Assembly (NCBI GenBank): GCA_022563455.1
Contig: JADFNI010000005.1
Span: forward strand, 1 to 32,566
Length of the DNA: 32,566 bases
Origin: Nanobdellota archaeon
Lineage (GTDB): Archaea > Nanobdellota > Nanobdellia > Pacearchaeales > GW2011-AR1
Reading direction: 5' to 3'
In this document: positions 7,678-14,911 of the stretch, piece after piece
Layout: the number at the start of each line of letters is the position of its first letter
Position numbering within the stretch: position 1 is the stretch's first letter
The notes under the pieces: model-generated
Databases searched by the model: none
Told to the model about the DNA's origin: nothing
Seen by the model: only the letters and a program-made list of their open reading frames with translations
Position numbers and translations under genes: made by a program

Positions 7678-7748
7678 TCCCCCCACCCAGAATCGAACTG
7701 GGCCACAGCGGGCTACAACCGCCTGCTCTACCAATGAGCTATGGGAGG
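7678..7748 (-). tRNA. tRNA-Tyr (GTA anticodon)
   Basis: On the minus strand the 71 bases fold as a full cloverleaf. The acceptor is CCTCCCA with TGGGGGG plus discriminator A, and the D-arm is GCTC/GAGC. The anticodon stem GGCGG/CCGCT holds loop TTGTAGC (anticodon GTA), and the T-arm CCCAG/CTGGG holds TTCGATT. The C1-G72 pair is the known archaeal tRNA-Tyr identity element. There is no intron and no encoded CCA. Confidence 0.95.
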
Positions 7749-7828
7749 ATAACATTTCTCATGCATTTTTATTTATAAAGCTTTATCTTAGTAAAAACTA
7801 TTAAATACCTGTTTCTATAAATTTTAAC

Positions 7829-8194
7829 ATGGTAAGGCAATGGTATTCAAACATATGGAAAGAAGGAAAGTATATTGATCTTTGGTCAATTAATCATATT
7901 CTTGGAGGAATGGTTCTTGCTGGAATATTTATATTTTTTAATTTGTCACTAACATGGGCACTAATATTAGGTTTTCTAATCACGATTTCATATGAAATAT
8001 ATGAAATGTTAACCGACCATTTTGAAACTCCTGCAAATAAAATTCTTGATATTTTAACAAGTTTACTTGGAGTTTATTTAATGTATATGTTAAAAGATCT
8101 TAATTTATTAGATTTTAATGCGATATTTGCAAGTGTTTTCTTTATTTTCTTAATACTTGAAGTCTGGGGATTTTTAGCGTTAGCAAATAGGTAG
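7829..8194 (+). CDS. Small multi-pass membrane protein, 121 aa
   Basis: The first 25 residues are cytosolic-looking (MVRQWYSNIWKEGKYIDLWS). Helices follow: GGMVLAGIFIFFNLSLTWAL, ALILGFLITISYEIYEM, ILTSLLGVYLMYML and IFASVFFIFLILEVWGFLAL. Polar residues inside the membrane region (NH, E in YEIYE, HFE, D in ILD) resemble small VanZ- or DUF2238-like proteins, but I cannot assign it. TATA-like TTTCTATAAATTTT lies just before the ATG. A truncated relative with the same upstream DNA lies at 10872-10952, on the far side of the beta-helix gene. Confidence 0.65.
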   Translation: MVRQWYSNIWKEGKYIDLWSINHILGGMVLAGIFIFFNLSLTWALILGFLITISYEIYEMLTDHFETPANKILDILTSLLGVYLMYMLKDLNLLDFNAIFASVFFIFLILEVWGFLALANR

Positions 8195-8232
8195 ATTAAT
8201 CACAAACTCTTTTCTTTCTAGAATTTAAATAA

Positions 8233-10773
8233 TTATTTTGTTCGGCAAGTAATCCCATCATTAACCATACTTCCTGTAGCAGGTTGGGGTAGTTCTCCCC
8301 TCCATGAACTGGAACCCGGCACTAGATTTCGGCTTCCATCAGTAAAATTACAATAAGGGTTTATATTAATATCACATAAAGTTCTATCATAAATAGCTTT
8401 TAAATCTAAATCTGCCTGATTAAAAAACCCGTCATGATTAAAATCCACACCCCCATAATTTCTACCCATACTGTAATCTGCATAATAACGCTGCCCAGGG
8501 ATGATATCTACACAATAATAACATGAAGATAAATCTGTAATCTCAGTGAACTCGCAAAATCCTCCGATACATATATCCTCAGAACAATCATTATAATCCT
8601 CACAGTCTGAGTCTATACTACATTCAAAACTCCTACAAGTATTATCCCACCAACAAGTTTCATTATTTTCTTCATCACAGTCACTATGAACCACACATTC
8701 AACATACCTTTCATTATAACAAACTTCTCCTGAAGGGTTTCCAGAACATACGTTTCCAGTATTACATTCAGGTTCACAAAATCCTGCATTACAAACTCGT
8801 CCATAACTATATGCTGGAGTAAATTCACCTACATTAATAGAAACCTTACAATCACTATCAACAACGCAAGTTTCCCCAGGACACGTTTGCCCATTACATG
8901 TATTATAATAAGAATCAACACTTGTAACATTAGGTGCAATAATGCAAAAATTAAAAGGTATACAATCAGGGTCATCCGGTTCAAAGATTACATCAATATC
9001 TATATCATGACTTTTGAAAAGTTTAATGTCATCATAATTATTATTAATATAATTTGTTCCAACAAAGGATATATTTGAGCTATCATAAAATTCTATGCCT
9101 ATTAATCCTGTAGAATTAATTAATATATCTCTAAATAAAATATTTTGACATCCACTACAAACTAACCCTCCAATTTCTCCAGTTATTTCAAGATCTTTTT
9201 CATCTACAAGATATAAATATTCATTCCCGTCCACCAGATTATTCTTCCAACTATTTTGTTTATAACAATCTTTATTATCACAATATGGAGAATTTCCACT
9301 AATTCCAGTAATTAATCTACCATATTCAAATACGAAATTAAATCTTTCATTATTGCATAAGATATTATCTTCAACTATATTTTCTCTTTCATGGTTCGTA
9401 GGCTTGGTTTTAAATTTAATAGCCAATTCGTTATCAAATATGATATTTCCTTTTATTATAGATCCTTTTCCAGGGCCTATTTCCATTGCACTTTTTAATC
9501 CATACATAGTATTATTAATAATTGTATTTCCAAGAACTGTGGCCCTTCCACCATTTGATATTCCAACTCCATAACCAGTATTACTAAATATATAATTTTC
9601 AATAACAGTTAAATATCCGGCTTCATCATCATAGATTCCAATAAAAGCAAAATCATAGATAACATTTTTAAAAATTACTACCCTGCTAGTTCCCTGATTC
9701 CCCTTAATACCCTCACGAACATCATGAAGAATATTATTTTTTATCTCTCCATAAGTTAAATGCCCATGAATATTTATTCCTGTATGTACATCATAGATCT
9801 CACAGTTTTCAATTAAGGGGTTTTTTGCATTGCTAAATAGCCCTATACCATTTGTTCTTGGTCCAATAAATCCAAAGTACCCATAATTTGGATTAGAAAC
9901 TCCATTAGAATAAATTTTATTACCTCTACAATTTAAACTAACGTTTTCTGCATTTATTTTTATTGCATATTGATCCTTAGTGTTTAAGTTACATACAAAA
10001 TCAGTATTAAGATTTATATCAACGTTTGGCTCAGTTATAGTCATCTCACAAACTACTGGTACACAGTTTCCAGCAGCATTACAATATCCATTATTACATG
10101 AGGCTCCAAGTGAACAAGTAATATCCTCAATAGTAAAACTCTCCAGCCAATTTCCATCCCAAGGAATTGCTTTTTGTGCACATATATTTGGATCTCGTTG
10201 AATTGTTAATGGAGTAATTGATCCTGCTATAGGCTTAATTGGAACATATCCACATGATTTTACAACCTCATTATTAATAGGATCAATAGTATTTTCTCCA
10301 GTTGAACCTCCTCCAGTTCCTATATTTGACGAATCTTCTTTAGGAATAATTTTCGCAATATCTTCTATATCCTTATTTTCATAAGCAAAAACTATACTTA
10401 CACTTTCTGGCTTCCCATATTCACTCAAATTAAAATGATAAACTTTCTTTTCATTTTCGGATGGAATTTCTAAAACTCTCTTTGTAATTGAATTCTCTTC
10501 AAAAGTAAATATAAAATCTATTGCATCTGGAATTTTGTCCCCATATTGTTCAACACTAATTTGAATAGTCATTTTCCCAGTTTCTTGATTCCAAATAGTG
10601 TATCCCTCCAGATTCTTAATATCTGTCTTTATTTCAACAGATGAAATTGTGTAAACATCTGATGCGGTATCCATAATCTCCATCAAAACAATAGCAACAC
10701 TAATAATCATCACAAGTATAATTAGCACCGTAGCAGCAGCCAAAGATATCCACTCTTTTTTATAAATATGCAT
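8233..10773 (-). CDS. Pilin-like anchor with beta-helix, Cys-rich and dockerin-like domains
   Basis: The start is taken at ATG 10773 (MHIYKKEWISLAAATVL), two codons after a weaker TTG, which gives 846 residues. The N-terminal helix and about 120-residue head match the pilin-like genes at 6218 and 30143, but the processing site reads KKEWIS instead of KRGIS, so peptidase cleavage is doubtful. A right-handed parallel beta-helix of about 350 residues follows, with the rungs typical of NosD/PbH1 proteins (NAENVSLNCRGNKIYSNG, NPLIENCEIYDVHTGINIHG). Next is a cysteine-rich stretch (ECVVHSDCDEENNETC, FECSIDSDCEDYNDCSEDIC). Near the end is a calcium-loop, dockerin-like motif, DFNHDGFFNQADLDL. It is very likely a secreted or surface adhesin or glycan-binding protein. 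It converges with 7829-8194 and has no obvious operon partner. Confidence 0.75.
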   Translation of the reverse strand: MHIYKKEWISLAAATVLIILVMIISVAIVLMEIMDTASDVYTISSVEIKTDIKNLEGYTIWNQETGKMTIQISVEQYGDKIPDAIDFIFTFEENSITKRVLEIPSENEKKVYHFNLSEYGKPESVSIVFAYENKDIEDIAKIIPKEDSSNIGTGGGSTGENTIDPINNEVVKSCGYVPIKPIAGSITPLTIQRDPNICAQKAIPWDGNWLESFTIEDITCSLGASCNNGYCNAAGNCVPVVCEMTITEPNVDINLNTDFVCNLNTKDQYAIKINAENVSLNCRGNKIYSNGVSNPNYGYFGFIGPRTNGIGLFSNAKNPLIENCEIYDVHTGINIHGHLTYGEIKNNILHDVREGIKGNQGTSRVVIFKNVIYDFAFIGIYDDEAGYLTVIENYIFSNTGYGVGISNGGRATVLGNTIINNTMYGLKSAMEIGPGKGSIIKGNIIFDNELAIKFKTKPTNHERENIVEDNILCNNERFNFVFEYGRLITGISGNSPYCDNKDCYKQNSWKNNLVDGNEYLYLVDEKDLEITGEIGGLVCSGCQNILFRDILINSTGLIGIEFYDSSNISFVGTNYINNNYDDIKLFKSHDIDIDVIFEPDDPDCIPFNFCIIAPNVTSVDSYYNTCNGQTCPGETCVVDSDCKVSINVGEFTPAYSYGRVCNAGFCEPECNTGNVCSGNPSGEVCYNERYVECVVHSDCDEENNETCWWDNTCRSFECSIDSDCEDYNDCSEDICIGGFCEFTEITDLSSCYYCVDIIPGQRYYADYSMGRNYGGVDFNHDGFFNQADLDLKAIYDRTLCDININPYCNFTDGSRNLVPGSSSWRGELPQPATGSMVNDGITCRTK

Positions 10774-10871
10774 TATCAAATAATATAAATTAGATTAATA
10801 AATTTACCGAGTTGTAATATTTAAAATAAAATAATAAAAAACATTAAATACCTTACCTTCTAAAGTTTAAC

Positions 10872-10952
10872 ATGGAAAACCCATGGTATAAAGAAATCTG
10901 GAAAGAGGAGAAGTATGTAAAATTAATGCGACTCTGCTGCTATCTAAAGTAG
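10872..10952 (+). pseudogene. Truncated second copy of the 7829-8194 membrane protein
   Basis: ATG 10872 gives MENPWYKEIWKEEKYVKLM and six further residues before TAG. The intact copy begins MVRQWYSNIWKEGKYIDLW, so WY, IWKE and KY align. The DNA before both ATGs also matches (ATTAAATACCT, then a TTCTA-containing run, then TTTAAC), so promoter and first 20 codons were copied. The rest of the gene is missing and the gap ends at the GTPase stop codon. Confidence 0.6.
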
Positions 10953-10961
10953 CTTTTGACA

Positions 10962-11711
10962 TCACCCAAGCTTTATCTTTCCTTGTTGCCAGTCACTAAT
11001 TATCTTTATAGCAGTTCTATTTTCGTTTACAATTCCGCCCTTCAACAAAAACCCTTTCTTGATACCGATAGCTTCAAACATCTCATAAGCATTTCCAGAC
11101 TCAACCCCAAAATGCTTTTCTAAAGTTTTTCCACCACGTTTTTCTAAATACTCAATTATACCAATAGCAACTTTTTCAGGATTTCGAATCTTATGAGGAT
11201 CTTTTGATGCCGTCATCCCAAGCTTAGACTTTGAATCTCCAAAAGGAATAACTCCGGGGGAATCCATATACCTAATTTTGCCTTCCCTTATCCACTGTGT
11301 CTTTTTCGTAGTCCCGCTAACCTTAGAAATCTTGGCCCTAGCCTTTGGAGCTAGTAGATTAATGAGAGTAGACTTTCCAATATTAGGATATCCAACTATT
11401 CCCACTCGAAGACTTTTTCCCCCTCGCCACTCTTCTGAATACTCAGTCAAATATTTCTTAAGAGTATTAACTCCAATCTTCTTCAAACTAGATATAAAAA
11501 AACTCTCTGGAAATTCCTTTCGGATTTTAGCAACATCAGTCTTCGAGATAAGATCAATCTTATTAAATACAATGATAAGCTCTCTTCTCATGTATTCAGC
11601 CTTCTCTATAATCTCAGAATTCTGAGTAATCTCAGGCATCCGAGCATCCACTAGGAGAATTATAACATCTGAATTCCTAAGAACGTTAAGTACAACCGGC
11701 CAAAATCCCAT
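10962..11711 (-). CDS. Circularly permuted GTPase (YlqF/RbgA-like)
   Basis: The G motifs appear in permuted order. G4 NKID is at residues 50-53 and G5 SSL near 74-76. G1 follows as GYPNIGKS (107-114), then G2 threonine (SGTT, 132-135), then G3 DSPG (150-153). This order defines the YlqF/YawG/NOG group, whose members assist large ribosomal subunit assembly. The N-terminal LLVDARMPE segment is also typical. At 249 residues it is near the usual length for archaeal members. The N-terminus MGFWPVVLNVLRNSDVIILL is slightly short but complete enough for the permuted fold. Confidence 0.85.
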   Translation of the reverse strand: MGFWPVVLNVLRNSDVIILLVDARMPEITQNSEIIEKAEYMRRELIIVFNKIDLISKTDVAKIRKEFPESFFISSLKKIGVNTLKKYLTEYSEEWRGGKSLRVGIVGYPNIGKSTLINLLAPKARAKISKVSGTTKKTQWIREGKIRYMDSPGVIPFGDSKSKLGMTASKDPHKIRNPEKVAIGIIEYLEKRGGKTLEKHFGVESGNAYEMFEAIGIKKGFLLKGGIVNENRTAIKIISDWQQGKIKLG

Positions 11712-11779
11712 ATTTAACCAATGAAAATTGGTGTTATAAATTTACCTTCTTAGAAGGTTGAGTTAGTTAGTTAATTAGC

Positions 11780-12409
11780 CTAGAAAAATAAAAGCTTAAC
11801 TGCCATGGCTACCATTAAAATATTTTCAAGTAATGTCACTTTTGTTAATGGAACTTTTATTTTCGTTCCAAGACATGCGCATTGAAACTTTTCATTTTTT
11901 AATAATTTTATTGAAACACCTATTGCGCCTACTGCCATGATAACTAAAGTTACCCATGCTAAAGGGACTATGTAGAAACCCTCTATGTAGAAGTTTACTA
12001 TAAATAAAACTCCTATAATAAATTCTAAGGCTGGATAAACCTCCGAGTATCCTGGGATTAATTTTGCTGGAATATCGTATTCTTTGAAGGCTACTGTGAA
12101 TCCTTTCCAATCGATCATTTTGAATAAGGAAAATATGATAAAGAAAATACCCATGTATAGAAGCATGAAGTTAAACATAATTGATAAACCGGTGCCTAGA
12201 ATTAATATTATTGCGAGAATCCACGGAAACGCTTTTCCAAATCCCTCTGACTGATACCAAGGAGTAGGTTTTCCGCTAAATTTATCTTTACATGTGTTAC
12301 TACAAAAATAATAATCTTTACCGTCTTTTGAAGTTGTTAGATTTTTTTTCTTTGCTTTATTAATATCTATACTCATTTTACAGACGGGGTCTGTTGCTTT
12401 GTTAATCAT
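11780..12409 (-). CDS. YHS-domain plus MauE/DoxX-like membrane protein
   Basis: The first 45 residues are a YHS/TRASH metal-binding domain: DPVCKMSIDINKA, then YYFCSNTCKDKF, with three cysteines for a soft metal such as copper. Four hydrophobic helices follow (FPWILAIILILGTGLSIMF, MLLYMGIFFIIFSLFKMI, LEFIIGVLFIVNFYI, LAWVTLVIMAVGAIGVSI) and then FQCACLGTKIKVPLTKVTLL, whose C-x-C-x-G segment is typical of MauE-like redox membrane proteins. A role in metal delivery or disulfide/electron transfer at the membrane is likely. Its ATG overlaps the stop of the 49-residue membrane gene (ATGA), so the two are translationally coupled. Confidence 0.75.
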   Translation of the reverse strand: MINKATDPVCKMSIDINKAKKKNLTTSKDGKDYYFCSNTCKDKFSGKPTPWYQSEGFGKAFPWILAIILILGTGLSIMFNFMLLYMGIFFIIFSLFKMIDWKGFTVAFKEYDIPAKLIPGYSEVYPALEFIIGVLFIVNFYIEGFYIVPLAWVTLVIMAVGAIGVSIKLLKNEKFQCACLGTKIKVPLTKVTLLENILMVAMAVKLLFF

Positions 12410-12555
12410 TTTTTATTCTTTGGAGATTTAATAGAATAGTAAATCCAACCACCAATTATAACAGCAAAGATTATGATTAATGTTAGGTCCAATGTAGAAA
12501 AACCAGCTGAACTTGGAGGTGATATAGCCCCTCCTGAAATTGGGTGATGTCCCAT
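12406..12555 (-). CDS. 49-aa single-pass membrane protein, coupled to the YHS/MauE gene
   Basis: ATG 12555 reads MGHHPISGGAISPPSSAGF then STLDLTLIIIFAVIIGGWIYY and a basic tail SIKSPKNKK. The TGA stop overlaps the next ATG by four bases (ATGA, 12406-12409). The gene is short, but the coupling, the coherent topology (outside His- and Ser-rich N-terminus, one helix, positive inside tail) and its place upstream of a metal-binding membrane protein all support it. The two adjacent histidines could bind metal, which is only a guess. Confidence 0.65.
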   Translation of the reverse strand: MGHHPISGGAISPPSSAGFSTLDLTLIIIFAVIIGGWIYYSIKSPKNKK

Positions 12556-12663
12556 TTTAAGATATGAATTTTAATGTTTAAAATATTATCGGTGAAGCTA
12601 ATTTATGTTAATAAAAGATATATAAAGGTGTTAATTATTTGTTAATTATTATTAATTAGAGAT

Positions 12664-13236
12664 ATGGCAGAAAAAGTTAGATGTGAAAAGTGTAATAGGA
12701 ATTTTAAGAATGAAGAGGGATTAGCCATGCATAATCATGCGAAACACTTTGATGAAGAGGAGGTTGAAAAGAAGCCACTTATTACAAAAAAAATAAGAAA
12801 TTGGGGTATATTTATAGTTATTTTTGGAGTGTTTCTTTTCGGAATTGTCTGGTCATTTACTAGTATTTCAAGTGCACAGGAATTACCTCCGACGACGATG
12901 GCCGGACATGTTGAAGCAAGCCCACCAGCTCATGTTATTAAAAAACCGATGGGCGTTGCTGTACAAAAACATATGTTGGAACATGTTGATGGAAATGATG
13001 GTGGGAAGGGCGGTGTAATAATTAATTATAATTGTAAAGATTTTGAGTGTGAAGACGATTTAATTTCAAATTTGGAATCCTTTGCTGGTAAATTTAACTA
13101 TGTGTATGTTGCACCTTTCAAAAATATGCCTGTAAAAATTGCCCTTACTAAACTAGGATTCATAGAAACATATGATGAATATGATTCTATTAAAATAGAG
13201 ACTTTCATTACTGGGATTATTCCTGAGAGTGGTTAA
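12664..13236 (+). CDS. C2H2 zinc finger, transmembrane helix and DUF3105-like domain
   Basis: Residues 7-28 form a classical C2H2 finger (C7, C10, H23, H28: CEKCNRNFKNEEGLAMHNH, then AKH). A basic stretch and one transmembrane helix follow (WGIFIVIFGVFLFGIVW). The C-terminal part fits DUF3105: PPTTMAGHVEASPPAHV, then KHMLEHVDGNDGGKGGVIIN, then VYVAPFKNMPVKIALTKLGF. The spaced histidines of DUF3105 (GH, AH, KHMLEH) suggest metal binding outside the cell. Topology puts the finger in the cytosol and DUF3105 outside. A TATA box (AGATATATAAAG) lies about 40 nt before the ATG. It diverges from the YHS/MauE pair, which may point to shared metal or redox work. Confidence 0.75.
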   Translation: MAEKVRCEKCNRNFKNEEGLAMHNHAKHFDEEEVEKKPLITKKIRNWGIFIVIFGVFLFGIVWSFTSISSAQELPPTTMAGHVEASPPAHVIKKPMGVAVQKHMLEHVDGNDGGKGGVIINYNCKDFECEDDLISNLESFAGKFNYVYVAPFKNMPVKIALTKLGFIETYDEYDSIKIETFITGIIPESG

Positions 13237-13329
13237 ATTAAACATCTCTATTTCAAAAATTTAGTGTGGAATTCTAATTTCATTAATCTCATTAAATAAC
13301 TATATAAATTTTGGACACCTCTTTAATTT

Positions 13330-13938
13330 ATGAATAATAAAGAGAGGTTGTTAGAGAAATTAAAAGACCAGGGCTTTTCTAAAGGGATAGTTTCTGTTTT
13401 TAGAAAAGTTGATAGAAAGTTGTTTGTTGGTGAATCTTACCTCGATGAATCTTACCTCGATATCGCCCTTCCAATTGGTAATAGCCAGACTATTTCTCAA
13501 CCATATACAATTGCCTTCATGTTCTCATTATTAAAGTTAGAAAAAGGACTAAAAGTATTAGAGGTAGGATCTGGATCTGGATATGTTTTAGCTCTTCTAT
13601 CTAAGTTTTGTTCTTCGGGGCAAGTTTTTGGAATTGAATTAATAGAGGATTTGGCGAAAAAATCTATTCTTCGGCTTCGAAATTATAAGAATGTTAAGGT
13701 GATTATTGGAGATGGTAAGAAGGGTTTGATAAAGGAAGCTTTGTTTGATAGAATATTGGTTAGTGCTGCTGGAAAAAAAGTCCCAGGCGAACTATTAAAG
13801 CAATTAAAGGTTGGGGGAATTCTTGTTATGCCTATTAGTAGTACAAGTACAGAAAATTCCATTAGGGTTGTTGAGAAAGGGAAAAATAAAAATAAAGTTA
13901 TGGATATTTCTGGTTTCGTTTTTGTTCCATTGAAATAA
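13330..13938 (+). CDS. pcm: Protein-L-isoaspartate O-methyltransferase
   Basis: Pcm methylates L-isoaspartyl residues in aged proteins using S-adenosylmethionine. All parts are present: RKVDRKLFVGESY (substrate loop), ALPIGNSQTISQPYTIAFM, the SAM-binding motif I VLEVGSGSGYVLALL, VFGIELIEDLAKKS, VIIGDGKKG, and the end region FDRILVSAAGKKVPGELLKQ. The length (202) is normal. One oddity is a perfect in-frame 15-bp tandem duplication (13432-13446 and 13447-13461) that gives ESYLDESYLD just before the QTISQP segment. TATA-like AACTATATAAATTTT lies before the ATG. Confidence 0.92.
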   Translation: MNNKERLLEKLKDQGFSKGIVSVFRKVDRKLFVGESYLDESYLDIALPIGNSQTISQPYTIAFMFSLLKLEKGLKVLEVGSGSGYVLALLSKFCSSGQVFGIELIEDLAKKSILRLRNYKNVKVIIGDGKKGLIKEALFDRILVSAAGKKVPGELLKQLKVGGILVMPISSTSTENSIRVVEKGKNKNKVMDISGFVFVPLK

Positions 13939-13959
13939 TCTTATAATCGTGTTGGCTAG

Positions 13960-14015
13960 ATCTGTAGAACAGATTCAGTCTGAAGTATAGTTTTTGTCCG
14001 AAGTTTGTCCGAGCT
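13960..14015 (+). repeat. Intergenic repeat E3
   Basis: The copy holds two small perfect hairpins in a row, TCTGT-AGA-ACAGA and TTCAG-T-CTGAA, then AAGTATAGTTTTTGTCC and GAAGTTTGTCCGA. It aligns with E1 (5854-5916) in the same orientation. The gene at 14024 begins right after it and seems to lack its natural N-terminus. Confidence 0.55.
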
Positions 14016-14023
14016 TCATTTCT

Positions 14024-14206
14024 ATGATCCCAACACCAGTTTTAGGAGAAATAAGAAAGAAAGCCAATGAACAAAATATTTCAATGGCTGAATGGTGTCG
14101 GAGAAAGTTGAGGGGAGATGATCAGTTGGATGGGATTGAGGAGAAGTTGGATAATGTGGTTACTTCAGGTAATCCAATTCTACTTAAAAAATTAGAAAAT
14201 CTTTGA
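14024..14206 (+). CDS. Ribbon-helix-helix-like small protein, probably N-terminally cut
   Basis: ATG 14024 reads MIPTPVLGEIRKKANEQ then ISMAEWCRRKLRGDDQLDG, resembling the helix-turn-helix part of RHH/CopG-type DNA-binding antitoxins. The strand that should come first would be encoded by the in-frame codons just upstream (SFIS), which belong to repeat E3, so the gene may have lost its first residues. The C-terminal EEKLDNVVTSGNPILLKKL could bind a partner. The last 85 bases overlap the opposite-strand gene ending at 14122. The TGA stop at 14204-14206 is used normally. No toxin partner is adjacent. Confidence 0.5.
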   Translation: MIPTPVLGEIRKKANEQNISMAEWCRRKLRGDDQLDGIEEKLDNVVTSGNPILLKKLENL

Positions 14207-14781
14207 GATAAATTTTCTCTAAATAAAATATTCATAGTCGCTAAATAACTCTTTTCATATTGTTCATATATTATATCTCTAGGAATTGTATAAAAATGTT
14301 TAAAGTCTATAACCAGTTCAGGAATCTGTAAGTCTACTTCTTCATGGAGGTAATGAAATCTTTCATATTCTTTATTATTCTTTACTTTAATAATTTCTTT
14401 TTCAGGAAAGTTCCTCATTTTAATATGTTGACTCTTTAAATGATCTCCCTTCTTGAAATTATTAATATCATAAGCTGGACAAACTAAGATAGTATGAAGT
14501 TTGTGGTCTTGAGTTTCTTCTTCAGTAATTTCTAGTTTGACTTCTTTTCTGCCAAAATCAGACTCTAGATCACAATCTTGACTTATAACTATCAAGTAAG
14601 GATAGGTGAACAATCTCCCTTTTTTTGATGTAAAAGATACAAATTCTAAAAATTTAACATCTTTCAGTATATCTCCTTGACAAACTCTTCTACTATTATG
14701 TTTCCCATATCTATTATTAATTTTGCTTAATTTCAAATTCGATGATTTCACATTCAACACTGGTTCTTCCATATTTTTCAT
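14122..14781 (-). CDS. Hypothetical protein with a conserved QDCDLE motif, partner of TIGR04255
   Basis: The diagnostic stretches are RRVCQGDILKDVKFLEF, YPYLIVISQDCDLESDFG, HTILVCPAYDINNFKKGDHL, the ERFHYL segment, ELVIDFKHFYTIPRDI and LSQRFSNFLSRIGLP. I know such proteins only as uncharacterised neighbours of TIGR04255 family members. QDCDLE could hold metal or catalytic residues. The start is uncertain: in-frame ATGs exist at 14859, 14823, 14781 and 14772 and a TTG nearer the conserved region. I chose 14781 because earlier starts only translate DNA that codes in another frame. It ends inside the convergent RHH gene. Confidence 0.6.
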   Translation of the reverse strand: MKNMEEPVLNVKSSNLKLSKINNRYGKHNSRRVCQGDILKDVKFLEFVSFTSKKGRLFTYPYLIVISQDCDLESDFGRKEVKLEITEEETQDHKLHTILVCPAYDINNFKKGDHLKSQHIKMRNFPEKEIIKVKNNKEYERFHYLHEEVDLQIPELVIDFKHFYTIPRDIIYEQYEKSYLATMNILFRENLSQRFSNFLSRIGLPEVTTLSNFSSIPSN

Positions 14782-14911
14782 AATTAATATCTTTTGGTTT
14801 AGGTTGATCTGCTTTAATTTCATTCTCAGATAATGGGGTGGAAATTTCCTCAAATTCATTTAATGAAGGATTTATAATACTCTTTGTTAATGGCTGGGTT
14901 TCTTTATCCAT
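14717..14911 (-). CDS. Small acidic linker protein in the TIGR04255 operon, 64 aa
   Basis: ATG 14911 overlaps the TAA of the upstream gene by eight bases, which suits translational coupling; an earlier ATG at 14926 is possible. The peptide (MDKETQPLTKSIINPSLNEF, later EIKADQPKPKDINYEKYG) is acidic, Pro- and Asn-rich and probably unstructured. It ends in EIIEFEIKQN. It overlaps the beginning of the next gene in another frame. I do not recognise it. It may be a small connector or regulator of the two larger proteins. Confidence 0.45.
   Translation of the reverse strand: MDKETQPLTKSIINPSLNEFEEISTPLSENEIKADQPKPKDINYEKYGRTSVECEIIEFEIKQN

Noticed and set aside
7558..7755. Minus-strand reading frame over the tRNA
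   Set aside because: It only translates the tRNA-Tyr gene and its flanks, and the cloverleaf explains the sequence.
10962..11711. Ordinary Era-like GTPase
   Set aside because: The G4 motif comes before G1, so the protein belongs to the circularly permuted group.
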